Below, piece by piece: positions 8,705 to 17,634 of a stretch of DNA of 30,843 bases. The first letter of the stretch is position 1. Each line of letters begins with the position of its first letter. This DNA comes from Stentor coeruleus. Lineage: Eukaryota; Ciliophora; Heterotrichea; Heterotrichida; Stentoridae. The notes beneath the pieces are model-generated. The model was not told the DNA's origin. It was given only the letters and a program-made list of their open reading frames with translations, and searched no databases. Both the position numbers and the translations under genes were made by a program. The DNA lies in NCBI GenBank assembly GCA_001970955.1, contig MPUH01000878.1, forward strand, positions 1 to 30,843, read 5' to 3'.

Positions 8705-9446
8705 TATTTTATTAGCTCTGAAGTTAGATATTAGGCATTTATTATTCTAAGCGTTTATATGTATATGGAGTGATCCTAAAGAAAGGATTAAAAGGGAAAA
8801 TATTTGAAGATACGATTTTCGGTCATTGTCTAAAAGAAGTTTATAGGATAGACAATGATACATGATTTTTTGGTAAGAGAGAAAGGGTTTTTTGTATAGA
8901 GAGAATATGTATAAAGTAAAGCTTTTAGTTTTTACCATATTATTATTTATATGTCAATACCTTAAAAGCTGATAATTTTGGTTAATTTGTAATTAAAACC
9001 CTCTTCTAACTTGATTAACTTTTGAATCTGTTTTTTATATCTTATAATGTTTTGGTATTTATTATATCATATTTTTATTCTTCGTTTTCTAAATTTTTTC
9101 GAATTTTTATCAGGAAGAGCCATTTATTATTCTTTTAGATAGACTGATTTCTATAGCTTTCATTCTAGAATTTACAGTTCTATAAAGATATGAAGTTTTA
9201 GTTTGGGGTTTTATGATGTAGTTGTTTATTTTTTGAGAAGAAATTTTATATGAATTGAAGGTTAATATAAGTAAAAGCATAAAGTCTAGTTTTAAAATTA
9301 GTTATTAAATATAAGATATTAAGAGTATAGCTGAAGTTAAAAACACTTAAACATAAAAAAAAAGCAAATATTTTAAGGTAGGGTATAAAAAATATCGACT
9401 AGATATAAGTAAAAAGCAATAAAGACGTAAATTATTTGAAACTATT
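8705..9446. other. Divergent intergenic region with a small hairpin
   Basis: This is the shared upstream region of the permease (-) and an unknown gene (+). No gene is supported. The first 240 nt are C-rich on the permease sense strand. A perfect 10-bp inverted repeat with a 16-nt loop lies at 8823-8832/8849-8858. The rest is AT-rich with moderate G excess on the + strand. Confidence 0.5.
8823..8858. repeat. 10-bp inverted repeat (hairpin)
   Basis: TCATTGTCTA at 8823-8832 is the exact reverse complement of TAGACAATGA at 8849-8858. It lies about 120-155 nt upstream of the permease start. It could form a stem-loop or bind a dimeric factor; no function is shown. Confidence 0.5.
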
Positions 9447-10673
9447 ATGGACTACGAAGTTTATGATAAAGACACTATAGAATATCCATTTGGAGCTATA
9501 AAATTTTCTAGGTTTGCTGTATCTTTTGAAGATAGAATTAACATATATATTAAAAACACAATTGCTTTAGAACAGATTTCTGTTGAATCTTTACTTCGTA
9601 TATGGAAGATGATTTTCAGAGTTTACAGTGTTGTGAAAAATGATGAAAGTCTTCAATCTGAAAACATACTTGACTATATAAGAAGTGAAATAAATTATGC
9701 GAATCTTGTCTGGAGCTACACAAATCTAGAAAAGAGAATTTTTATGTGTTTCCGAAGATTAAGAAGTTTTATTATCCATATCAACATTAATGATACTATT
9801 GAGGATAGGAAAAATTTGCTTAAACAATATATTATTAGAGTTATAGCAATCATATTTAAATATCCTACTAGAATTACAAGCCAAGAAACTTGGAGTAATC
9901 GTCTGAAAAAACTCTTAAGAGTAATAATCCAAGTATGTGATGAAAAAGCTATGAATCCTAGGATTTCTAAAGCTAGATCACTATTAATAGATGACTCTCC
10001 TAATGTAGATATTGATACACTTATATCTCAACTGCCATCAAGTTCTAATCAGCAAGCAAGAAGGATGTCTAGAGATAAATTAAGCCTTACAATACAATCA
10101 TTAATAAAAGATACACGTCTAGATAAATCTATAATCAAAACTGGGGGCAATAAATCTATATTAAATTCTATATATAAAGATAGTCAACAATATCGATATA
10201 TTGTATCAAATACCCCAACATCTCCAACATATTTAGATACAGTAAAAATAAACAATGCTAAAAAAGTAACAATTGTTGAATCTTTAAATGATTCAGAACA
10301 AAGAAAATCAGTTAGTTTGGAAGAAAGTGCAACTGAACGTAAAAATATACGAAATAGAACAGGGATAGAAAAAAGGTCAAAAATAACTAGAAATATTAGA
10401 ACTTATACTAAAGAATATCCTACTAAAGAGTCGATATCTGAAGAACCTGAAGAAAAAAAAATAGAAAGTGATGAAGAAAGTGGTGAAGAAAGTTATGAGA
10501 TTAATAAGGAAGAATCTGATCAGGGAGATTTTGAAGAAGATATTATTAGTACTCAACTTCAAAACCTTGTTAATTTGAATGATATTGAAAGTGATACAGA
10601 GATTGATGTGAATTTCGTTAAGAGGAAACAAAATACTAGCAAAGTTTTTGGGCGTGTTACTATGAAGAAATGA
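9447..10673 (+). CDS. Hypothetical protein, helical N-terminus and acidic tail
   Basis: A complete 408-residue frame ending in TGA. The first 170 residues are rich in hydrophobic and aromatic residues in amphipathic patterns and look like a folded all-helical domain, with one Trp-containing segment LLRIWKMIFRVYSVV and no clear membrane helix. Residues 185-300 are Ser/Thr/Asn-rich and probably disordered. Residues about 330-385 are strongly acidic (runs of Glu with Ser), followed by a basic end, KVFGRVTMKK. I do not recognise the family. Ku80 follows on the same strand after 605 nt. Codon use resembles the neighbours, so it is probably a real lineage-specific gene. Confidence 0.6.
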   Translation: MDYEVYDKDTIEYPFGAIKFSRFAVSFEDRINIYIKNTIALEQISVESLLRIWKMIFRVYSVVKNDESLQSENILDYIRSEINYANLVWSYTNLEKRIFMCFRRLRSFIIHININDTIEDRKNLLKQYIIRVIAIIFKYPTRITSQETWSNRLKKLLRVIIQVCDEKAMNPRISKARSLLIDDSPNVDIDTLISQLPSSSNQQARRMSRDKLSLTIQSLIKDTRLDKSIIKTGGNKSILNSIYKDSQQYRYIVSNTPTSPTYLDTVKINNAKKVTIVESLNDSEQRKSVSLEESATERKNIRNRTGIEKRSKITRNIRTYTKEYPTKESISEEPEEKKIESDEESGEESYEINKEESDQGDFEEDIISTQLQNLVNLNDIESDTEIDVNFVKRKQNTSKVFGRVTMKK

Positions 10674-11278
10674 GAAAATATATTCTACTATAAACTTTTT
10701 AATATAAAATCCTAAACTAAAAACCAACTCATTAATCTTATACTAAAAACTTTTGCTAATAAACTATTAAAATTTACTCAGCCATTCTATCATATTATCT
10801 TCATTTTCTAGGCGGTATACCCTAATAGTAAATATCTATATCATATTTTTTCCTATACTCTTATCTTAATAATTTTCATACTCCTCTACCTAAACCATAT
10901 AAAATCACCCTATCACTTTGATTTACCTTTTTATAATCCTTATAACTCTCCAGCTCATAATCTTCTTTTTCCTACCAAAATCCAATTTTCAATATACAAA
11001 ATTCCCATGACCATATTAAACCCAAACTTTTCTAAATACTTTTCATATCAGCTACAGATGTTTTAACAATATCTCTATATATAAAAACCCAATAAAAAAA
11101 CTAAAACTTCCACCCTATCTTCCTATACACAGTACATCCAAAATATTAAATTCAATCATTATTCCATACAAAAACTTATTCAAAATCAACTCTTTATATC
11201 AACCTTCCAAGGATATTCCAAGCTTTAAATAATCTAATCATCATATAAAATCCACATCTTCTATTCATTTCTTATAAA
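10674..11278. other. G-depleted upstream region of Ku80
   Basis: No gene is seen. The + strand is pyrimidine/A-rich and very poor in G: by hand count 10861-11220 holds about 89 C and 9 G. This matches the tract before the SAS-6-like and ABCA genes and ends at the Ku80 start. Confidence 0.55.
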
Positions 11279-13294
11279 ATGGCTGGAAAAGAGGCGGTGG
11301 CTGTAATAATCGACGTGGGTAAAACCATGGGCAAAGAACTGGATGGTAAAGTTAAGCTCGAAACAGCAATCGAAGCAACAAAACTCTTACTTCAACAAAA
11401 ACTCCTTTTATCTAAATCTCATGAAGTCGGCATTGTACTCATGGGATCAGAAGATACGGCCAACGAGTTGGCCGAAAACTATGGAGGATATGAACATGTA
11501 TCAATAATCCAAGAGATGGATGTACCAACTTTAGATTCAATGATAATGGTCTCAGCTTTAGAAAGTTCTAATCAAACAGGGGATATTTTAGATGCAATAG
11601 TTGTGGCTGTGAATATGATTGAAAATAAAATCGGTAAGAAAAAATTCAAAAAACGAATGTTTATATTAACTGATGGGAATTGTACAGCTAATGCCCCTGA
11701 TCAATTACAAGATATAATAGATCAGATTAATATACAAGAAATAAGGGTTAATGTTATTGGTATAGGTTTTGGTGAAGAATATTTAAGACAAACAGATCAG
11801 CAAAAAAACACATTTGCCGTATTACAGACAATAGTAGCTTCAGTACAAGGTGTTATATATCCAAGTAAAACAGCAATGCAAATATATAAACAATTTAGAA
11901 AAAGAAGTGTATATCCTGTAGCTAAATATAAAGGACCATTAGATTTAGGACTTGGTTATAGAATTGATATTTGCATATATGGGAAAACAAAAGAAGAACC
12001 TTTACCATCATTAAAAAAACATAGTACTGTAGTTGAATATACTGAAGAAGCTAAAGAAGGACTTGTAAAAATGAGTAGAGAGGCAGCTTTAGAAGATGAT
12101 CCTACAAGTACTGTTGTTGATCCACAAGATATAATAAAAGCTTATTTTTATGGGAAATCTGTTGTCCCTGTAACTGCTGATGATGAAGAGCTTCTTAAAT
12201 ACCCATGTCGTAAATGTTTGAAAGTTCTTGGATATTTGTCTAGTAGTGCAATACCAAGGCATTATTTCATGTCAGGTGTTGATATGATTTTACCAAACCC
12301 ATCAGAAAGTGATGAAATAGCTTTTGCAGCATATGTTCAAGCATTATATCAAAGAGATGATGTTGTTTTAGCTAGATATTCATATAGAGATTATACAAGT
12401 GTTAGACTTGTTGTCCTTACACCTTGTATTAAACCTGAACTTATATGTTTATGGCTTAATTTTCTCCCAACAAGTGAAGATGCTAGAGATTTCCCTTTTG
12501 CTGATTTAACTGAATCTACAACTGAACAAAATAAAGCTACTGAGGATTTTATTTTAGCTTTATCTTTAGATAAAACTCAAGATGAAGATGAAAAACTTAA
12601 ACCAAGTTCATTGTTTAGCCCAACACTTCAGTATTTTTATCAATGTTTAACATTTAGAGCTGAAAACCCTCAGGCTCAACTTCCAGAATTAGATCTTAAT
12701 ATACAAAAATATATATGCCCAGATAAGGAAATGTTTGAAAATGCTCAAAAACAATGTCAGAAATTCGCTGAAGCTTTTATATTAAAACCTGTTGAGACTG
12801 TGAAGAAAGAAAAAAAATTCTATGTGGATTTACTTAAAGGCAAACCTGAAGATGATAAAGATGAAGAAGATGTTGGGAAGATTGGAGAAATTAACCCGGT
12901 ACAGGATTTTTATGATATGATTCATGATAGAAAAGCTGATAAAGTGGATCTTGCAATAGATCAAATGGAAGAACTCATATTAAAATTGTTAGATCGAGAT
13001 TTTAAAGGAAATATGTATAAAAAAGCTATGGATTGTCTCAAAGCTCTTAGAGAAGGGTGTAAAAATGAACCGGAGTTTTCTGGATTTAACACCTTTTTAT
13101 TAGTAAAAATCAAAGGTTTACAACATATTCATGTAGATTTTTGGAATTATATGGTTGATGAAGGGGTGTCTTTAATAACTCATGATGAGAATAAATCAAG
13201 TAAGATTACTGAGAGGGAAAGCAAGAACTTTTTAGTCAAAATCCAAGCAAGTCAGCCTAAAATTTCATCGATGGACTTAGATGATATAGAATAA
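11279..13294 (+). CDS. XRCC5: Ku80, DNA double-strand-break end-binding subunit
   Basis: A 671-residue protein with the full Ku80 layout. Residues about 6-205 are the N-terminal VWA-like domain (AVIIDVGKTM, RMFILTDGN). About 215-450 is the Ku beta-barrel that encircles DNA, with the diagnostic DIIKAYFYGKSVVPV at 284-298 and a CLKVLGY...RHYFMSG block. A helical arm follows, and about 545-650 looks like the Ku80-specific C-terminal helical domain (NPVQDFYDMI onward). The protein ends in an acidic MDLDDIE, where animal Ku80 has its DNA-PKcs-binding tail; whether this does the same is unknown. Ku80 pairs with Ku70 in non-homologous end joining, and in Paramecium a Ku is needed for programmed DNA elimination. 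Single exon with a clear ATG after a G-poor leader. Confidence 0.93.
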   Translation: MAGKEAVAVIIDVGKTMGKELDGKVKLETAIEATKLLLQQKLLLSKSHEVGIVLMGSEDTANELAENYGGYEHVSIIQEMDVPTLDSMIMVSALESSNQTGDILDAIVVAVNMIENKIGKKKFKKRMFILTDGNCTANAPDQLQDIIDQINIQEIRVNVIGIGFGEEYLRQTDQQKNTFAVLQTIVASVQGVIYPSKTAMQIYKQFRKRSVYPVAKYKGPLDLGLGYRIDICIYGKTKEEPLPSLKKHSTVVEYTEEAKEGLVKMSREAALEDDPTSTVVDPQDIIKAYFYGKSVVPVTADDEELLKYPCRKCLKVLGYLSSSAIPRHYFMSGVDMILPNPSESDEIAFAAYVQALYQRDDVVLARYSYRDYTSVRLVVLTPCIKPELICLWLNFLPTSEDARDFPFADLTESTTEQNKATEDFILALSLDKTQDEDEKLKPSSLFSPTLQYFYQCLTFRAENPQAQLPELDLNIQKYICPDKEMFENAQKQCQKFAEAFILKPVETVKKEKKFYVDLLKGKPEDDKDEEDVGKIGEINPVQDFYDMIHDRKADKVDLAIDQMEELILKLLDRDFKGNMYKKAMDCLKALREGCKNEPEFSGFNTFLLVKIKGLQHIHVDFWNYMVDEGVSLITHDENKSSKITERESKNFLVKIQASQPKISSMDLDDIE

Positions 13295-13626
13295 TACTTA
13301 TAATTTATTAGATAGATATTGAATTTATGTGTTAAGATCAAGATTTGTGATTTTTTTTGGTAGTAAAAATATGTGTTGAGGGTTTTGATTGATAATTAAA
13401 CATATGATTAAAAATTGAGATTTAGAGGAAATATGAGTAAGGATTATTGACTAGACAGAAAAATTGGGTATGATATTCTGCATTAGTTTAGTATAAATTT
13501 TTTATTTAATTTGATGGTAAATTTGATAAAGAGTTACTATTAAAAAATGAGTATTTTTGTTTATAAAATATAATTTTATCACAATTTTTTTTTAAAAGAT
13601 TAAAATCTATTGTCTATCTATCTATC
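13295..13626. other. Convergent 3' flanks of Ku80 and DUF229 genes
   Basis: No gene is visible. The first 200 nt are G-rich and C-poor on the + strand (Ku80 sense strand). The last 60 nt before the DUF229 stop are short of G and contain a CTAT tetramer run (about 13612-13625). Confidence 0.45.
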
Positions 13627-15951
13627 CTAAGAATCTCTACAAACACATACATTATGATGAATGTTTTTTGATTTCAAATCACCACAATCATATTCATCAA
13701 CTCTTTTATAGCTTATTGCTTGCATTTTAATATTTAAAACTCCATTAGTTGTTTCTATTTTCTTCACATCAGTAGGATGATTATTATAGTTAAGTTTAAG
13801 TCTTTTAAACTCTATTTCCTCTGCTGAATACATAAGAAATTCAATCCTCGCTGATTCATTATTCTTAACCTTTACTATAACTTTAATTTTCCTATTAGCC
13901 CCATCTTTATCATGTTTTAATCTATAATCATAAGCTTCAACCACATCTTCAAATATAAGTTTTTTACAGAAAATATCATCAATATAAAAAGTATTTATTT
14001 GATCAATAGTTCTTTTTATTAAAGGAATAGTTAATTTCTGTATAATTTCGCTATTAACATCTAATGGTTCAAAATCTCTACATTGACATAAATAACTAGG
14101 TATGAGTATATCACTACATGTTCTTTCATTAGGGATTTTTTCTAAAAACAACGATAAAGCTTTTTCATTTGAAGTACTTGATTTTATATTTTTATATGCT
14201 TGTGAATCTTTAGGAAGGTTTCCATATGGAAATGATGCAAGATTAAGATATGAAATATACCAATCAAATTTACTTACTATTCTGTCTGTGTTGTGGGTAA
14301 GGATCTCATGAGTTTGTGGACCCATTCTTTGAATAAGGTCTTGTTTGGTTATAAGGATTTGAAAAGAAGATGTGTTTTCGAAAAAACCTTCGTCTGATAA
14401 GTCCCATTCTTTTACACCTCGGCCATGATCTGATGCTAAAATTATAACAAAATCTTCTTGTGTTGATGAATAAGCATTTATAATACTTTCAAGAGTATCT
14501 TTAAACTCTTTATCAACAAGTTTAATAACAGAACCTGAATCTTCATGAGCTTCAGGAAAATGTAAATAAGAAAAAGTATTAACACCTTTATATTTCTGAA
14601 TAAACTGATAAAGGTAGTCTAATAAGTATTTATGAGCATTTTTTGTCCCAAAACATCTTTGTTTCTGAATAAAATCAGTAAACCCAAAAACATTTTTCGC
14701 AGCATTCCAAAAACTCAAAACATTATGGTCTGTATAAACATATTTCCCAGTATCTGAAGCAAAAAAAGTCCACATTGTCTCATATCCAAAAAAAGTTACA
14801 TACCCTAATCTTTCATAATATTTCCAAACAGATTTTTCTTCTTGTAATTTTTTAAAATTCTCATCTTTATGTATTTCATCTTTATCTATCTTTTCTAAAT
14901 CTTTCAATTGTTCACTATATATTTTCCCTAAAAGCATCGCCACAAGATTAGGTCTAGTGTTTTTCCCTTGAACATTGTTAATCATAAAATCATACATAAC
15001 TAAATCATCTGAATCAACAATTCTTGAATTTAAATAATTAATTGTAGTTGGGAAATTTCTATAGAAATGTTGTCTTGATACTGAATCTTGGACAATAATA
15101 TGAACACCAAGTGGTTTATAATCCTTCGTCCCAACATCTTTAACGATTTTTTCTGATGTTTCTTTTGCTCTTTTATAAGCATCAGGTAAAAAATTACACT
15201 TTAAAAAAGCTTGTTTTACATTATTCAAACATTTTATCATAGCGAATTCTTTATCTTTTAAATCGAATAATGTTTTACCATTAAAAGATACCCATTGAGC
15301 TTTAAAATCGTGTCTTCCAAAAAACTCTTGATTTTTTCCATAGCTAGTTAAATATTCTCCTCTTCCTCCTGATGGGCATTCAAGTTCTAATGTGTTATTT
15401 ATAACATTTTTTATAGGATTTGTATTTGTACTACAGTCAGAAAAGGATTTTGGCCTGAATAACTCTGCAGCTTTTTCAGGACTATATCCATACATTTTTG
15501 GTTTGCATGCAAGATTTTCATTTGAATATTTCCTATTTTGGTCAAGTTTGTTTGAGTTGATTTTAGAGTATTTTTGAGGATTTCTTGGTATAAGATTTGA
15601 AAATAATGTTGATGAGTTGTTTAGAGATTTACTTGATGATGAATTTATTTGAGTTTCTGATGATGAATTTATTTGAGTTTCTGATGATAAATTTATTTGA
15701 GTTTCTGATGATGAAGTATTTATTAATAATGATGATGAGTTTATTTGAGTTTCATTTGATAAAATAGTATTGTTTATATCATTGCTGAAGATGATTGAAG
15801 AATCTATTAGAACTGGATTATCAGGGTAGGTTTTTGATACTTTTGAGGAATTGTTTGTACTGATGATTATGAAGGATGAGATTATCATGAAAAGAAATAG
15901 AATCAGAAGGTAGATAAGCATTTTTGTTTCCCCCCTATTCAGATTATCCAT
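13627..15951 (-). CDS. DUF229 sulfatase-like type II membrane protein
   Basis: An alkaline-phosphatase-superfamily protein of 774 residues if it starts at the ATG at 15951 (context AAAATGG). The frame is open to 16056, adding 35 residues. I prefer 15951 because it sits about ten residues before a signal-anchor helix (MLIYLLILFLFMIISS). A Ser/Thr/Asn-rich stem with SETQINSS repeats follows, then the catalytic domain: HIIVQDSVSRQHFYRNFP carries the likely metal Asp and nucleophilic Ser, NTRPNLVAMLLGK is the family's TxPN motif, and ILASDHGRG holds the second metal-binding Asp-His pair. The C-terminal part has several Cys (CQCRDFE, CVCRDS) suited to a lumenal or outer space. The substrate of DUF229 proteins is not established; sulfate or phosphate esters on surface glycans are plausible. 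Confidence 0.82.
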   Translation of the reverse strand: MDNLNRGETKMLIYLLILFLFMIISSFIIISTNNSSKVSKTYPDNPVLIDSSIIFSNDINNTILSNETQINSSSLLINTSSSETQINLSSETQINSSSETQINSSSSKSLNNSSTLFSNLIPRNPQKYSKINSNKLDQNRKYSNENLACKPKMYGYSPEKAAELFRPKSFSDCSTNTNPIKNVINNTLELECPSGGRGEYLTSYGKNQEFFGRHDFKAQWVSFNGKTLFDLKDKEFAMIKCLNNVKQAFLKCNFLPDAYKRAKETSEKIVKDVGTKDYKPLGVHIIVQDSVSRQHFYRNFPTTINYLNSRIVDSDDLVMYDFMINNVQGKNTRPNLVAMLLGKIYSEQLKDLEKIDKDEIHKDENFKKLQEEKSVWKYYERLGYVTFFGYETMWTFFASDTGKYVYTDHNVLSFWNAAKNVFGFTDFIQKQRCFGTKNAHKYLLDYLYQFIQKYKGVNTFSYLHFPEAHEDSGSVIKLVDKEFKDTLESIINAYSSTQEDFVIILASDHGRGVKEWDLSDEGFFENTSSFQILITKQDLIQRMGPQTHEILTHNTDRIVSKFDWYISYLNLASFPYGNLPKDSQAYKNIKSSTSNEKALSLFLEKIPNERTCSDILIPSYLCQCRDFEPLDVNSEIIQKLTIPLIKRTIDQINTFYIDDIFCKKLIFEDVVEAYDYRLKHDKDGANRKIKVIVKVKNNESARIEFLMYSAEEIEFKRLKLNYNNHPTDVKKIETTNGVLNIKMQAISYKRVDEYDCGDLKSKNIHHNVCVCRDS
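15634..15705 (-). repeat. 24-nt tandem repeat encoding SETQINSS-type octapeptides
   Basis: Three near-identical 24-nt units (15634-15657, 15658-15681, 15682-15705) plus degenerate flanking copies encode repeated ETQIN(S/L)SS in the stem of the DUF229 protein. The units keep frame and add potential O-glycosylated Ser and N-linked NSS/NLS sequons. Unit number could vary between alleles. Confidence 0.8.
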
Positions 15952-16432
15952 TTTATTAGATAGAATGATAGCTACTTGTATAAATAGTTGTAGAAAATAG
16001 GAGTGAGATTTAAGAAATGAGAATTCTGGTAATAAATTATATATCTCAATATACATCCAATATAATAATGTGATGTACTAAATTAGTTTTGAATATTACT
16101 TTTAATAAATTGTTAATAAGGGTTAATATAAAATATATTTATATAGTCAATATTGTTTATCAAAATCAAGTTGTTGAATGTCTATTGTGAAAAGATAAGA
16201 CTTCAAGTTGCATTGTTTAATTAAATTAAAATACCCTGTTGACGAGTTTAATATGATAAATACTTGAGTTTTATTATTTATAATGAAAATTGACTATATT
16301 ACGAAATCATGAAAAATCCCAACATCTGATTAGCACTTTTTATATTAAACTTATTATATTATTTTTAAAATTTCAAGTTTTTATTTAATTAGAAGCCTAT
16401 AAGTAATTTTATCTGTATTTTCATATATATAA
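15952..16432. other. Divergent intergenic region
   Basis: Between the DUF229 start and the coiled-coil gene at 16433. It is AT-rich without marked strand skew. A TATATATAAATG context precedes the + start. No gene or RNA is recognised. Confidence 0.45.
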
Positions 16433-17512
16433 ATGGCTAAACAGCTTTTAATATCAGAAAAACCAGGAGAAAATGTAATCAAACAAAGTATTGGAAATTA
16501 TAAAGGTGTGATGCTTTGCAATAGGCCAAATGATCCTTCTGATAAACCTATTAGAGATGGTCCTGCTCCTTTTATTTCTCGGGTAACTGTGAAAGAACAA
16601 CTTGGGATAAACCCTTCATTAAAACCAGTGTAAACTGCACTGAAACCTAAAAAAACTCTTGAAATCCTTAAAAGGCATAGACAGTGGCTTGTCCATTTAC
16701 AAAAACAAAAAGAAGATGACGCGTTAAAAAAATAAGAAAACTTAAAAGTTCAAGAAGAAAAAATGAAAAAAAAATACAAACCTAAAGGAAAAAACCCCGA
16801 AATTCCTGAGAAAAAGCTTGAAAAACTCACTGAAAAAAACCTGAAGAAACTCGACACCGAAAGCAAAGAAAGTAAACATAAAGAAAAGCCTAAATGGGCG
16901 ATGACCAAAGAAGAAGTTGAATTCCACGAAGAAAAAGAAGTTGATAATTTATTAGAATATATTCAAAGTCTTGACTATGACTCATTTATCGACGATCTTG
17001 AAATCCGCCAAGCTCTTGAAATCGTCAAAGAACGTGTTGAGGAAATCAAAAAAGATAAAGAATGGAAGCAAAATATAGCTTCAAAATACAATATTCCAGA
17101 TGATAAAGATAATGATTATAATAATGAAATCCAAAGCAAAAATAGTAAAGTATCAATGAATAGCTTTGTATCTAAAGCTAGGTCACAAATAGAAAAATAC
17201 CTTGAAGGGAATAAAAAAAATGAAGCTGAATGGGATCGATCAGTAATAAAAATATAGACTCGAAATGATAAAGTTAGCATAACTGATGAAGAAAAAATAG
17301 CTAAACTCGTTGCTGATCAGGTTTTAGCTAATTATCCTGTAAGAAATATTTAGAATCTTAAATCAATACATTCTAATGCATCAGTGAGGAAAATGCTAGA
17401 AAAAGAAGCTAAAAATCAACTTATTGGACCAGTTATTACGACAATAAAGGAAGATAGAGCTAAACTTGATGCTAGTAACCCTCCCCATCTTCATAGAAAT
17501 CCAGCAGTTTAA
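16433..17512 (+). CDS. Unrecognised coiled-coil protein with two in-frame TAA codons
   Basis: One reading frame runs from ATG 16433 to TAA 17510 through two 15-nt introns (17243-17257, 17339-17353). It is also crossed by TAA at 16631-16633 and 16733-16735, for which no 15/16-nt intron exists. Between and around these stops the text is clearly protein-like: IGNYKGVMLCNRPND before, KPKKTLEILKRHRQWLVHLQ between, then a Lys-rich stretch, and KPKWAMTKEEVEF with NLLEYIQSLDYDSFIDDLEI after. Both TAAs fall where Gln would be natural (CAA to TAA is one change). The product would be about 350 residues, basic and helical, perhaps a cytoskeletal or ciliary protein; I cannot name the family. Readthrough, a recent pseudogene, or allele damage are possible. 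The 3' end meets a convergent gene within about 25 nt and is affected by assembly duplications. Confidence 0.6.
17243..17257 (+). other. 15-nt intron
   Basis: GTAATAAAAATATAG lies between TCA and ACT (phase 0) and ends in an in-frame TAG. Its removal joins AEWDRS to TRNDKVSITDEEK. Confidence 0.8.
17339..17353 (+). other. 15-nt intron
   Basis: GTAAGAAATATTTAG lies between CCT and AAT (phase 0) with a terminal in-frame TAG. Its removal joins DQVLANYP to NLKSIHSNAS. Confidence 0.8.
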
Positions 17513-17634
17513 GTCAAAATCTTTACTTATAAAGAGTTTAAGTATGGCAANTATGCTAGTAACCTTCCTTATCTTCATAGAAATCCAGCAGTTTAAGTCA
17601 AAATCTTTACTTATAAAGAGTTTAAGTATGGCAA
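17469..17634. repeat. 82-nt near-identical direct repeat around N at 17551
   Basis: 17469-17550 and 17553-17634 match except for three C/T differences near the start (CCCTCCCC versus CCTTCCTT). It covers the shared 3' ends of two convergent genes. The mismatches suggest two alleles or read sets joined by a scaffolder rather than a true tandem copy. Confidence 0.8.

Noticed and set aside
8747-8938. 63-residue minus ORF upstream of the permease
   Set aside because: It lies in a strongly C-skewed flank, has no recognisable features and contains the hairpin; likely spurious.
16723-16736. GTTAAAAAAATAAG as an intron removing the second TAA
   Set aside because: It is 14 nt, ends AAG, and would shift the frame; the downstream text is in the original frame.
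16433-17512. Genome-wide reassignment of TAA/TAG to Gln
   Set aside because: All other genes here end normally at TAA, TAG or TGA with no internal stops, and the TAGs in this gene lie in 15-nt introns.
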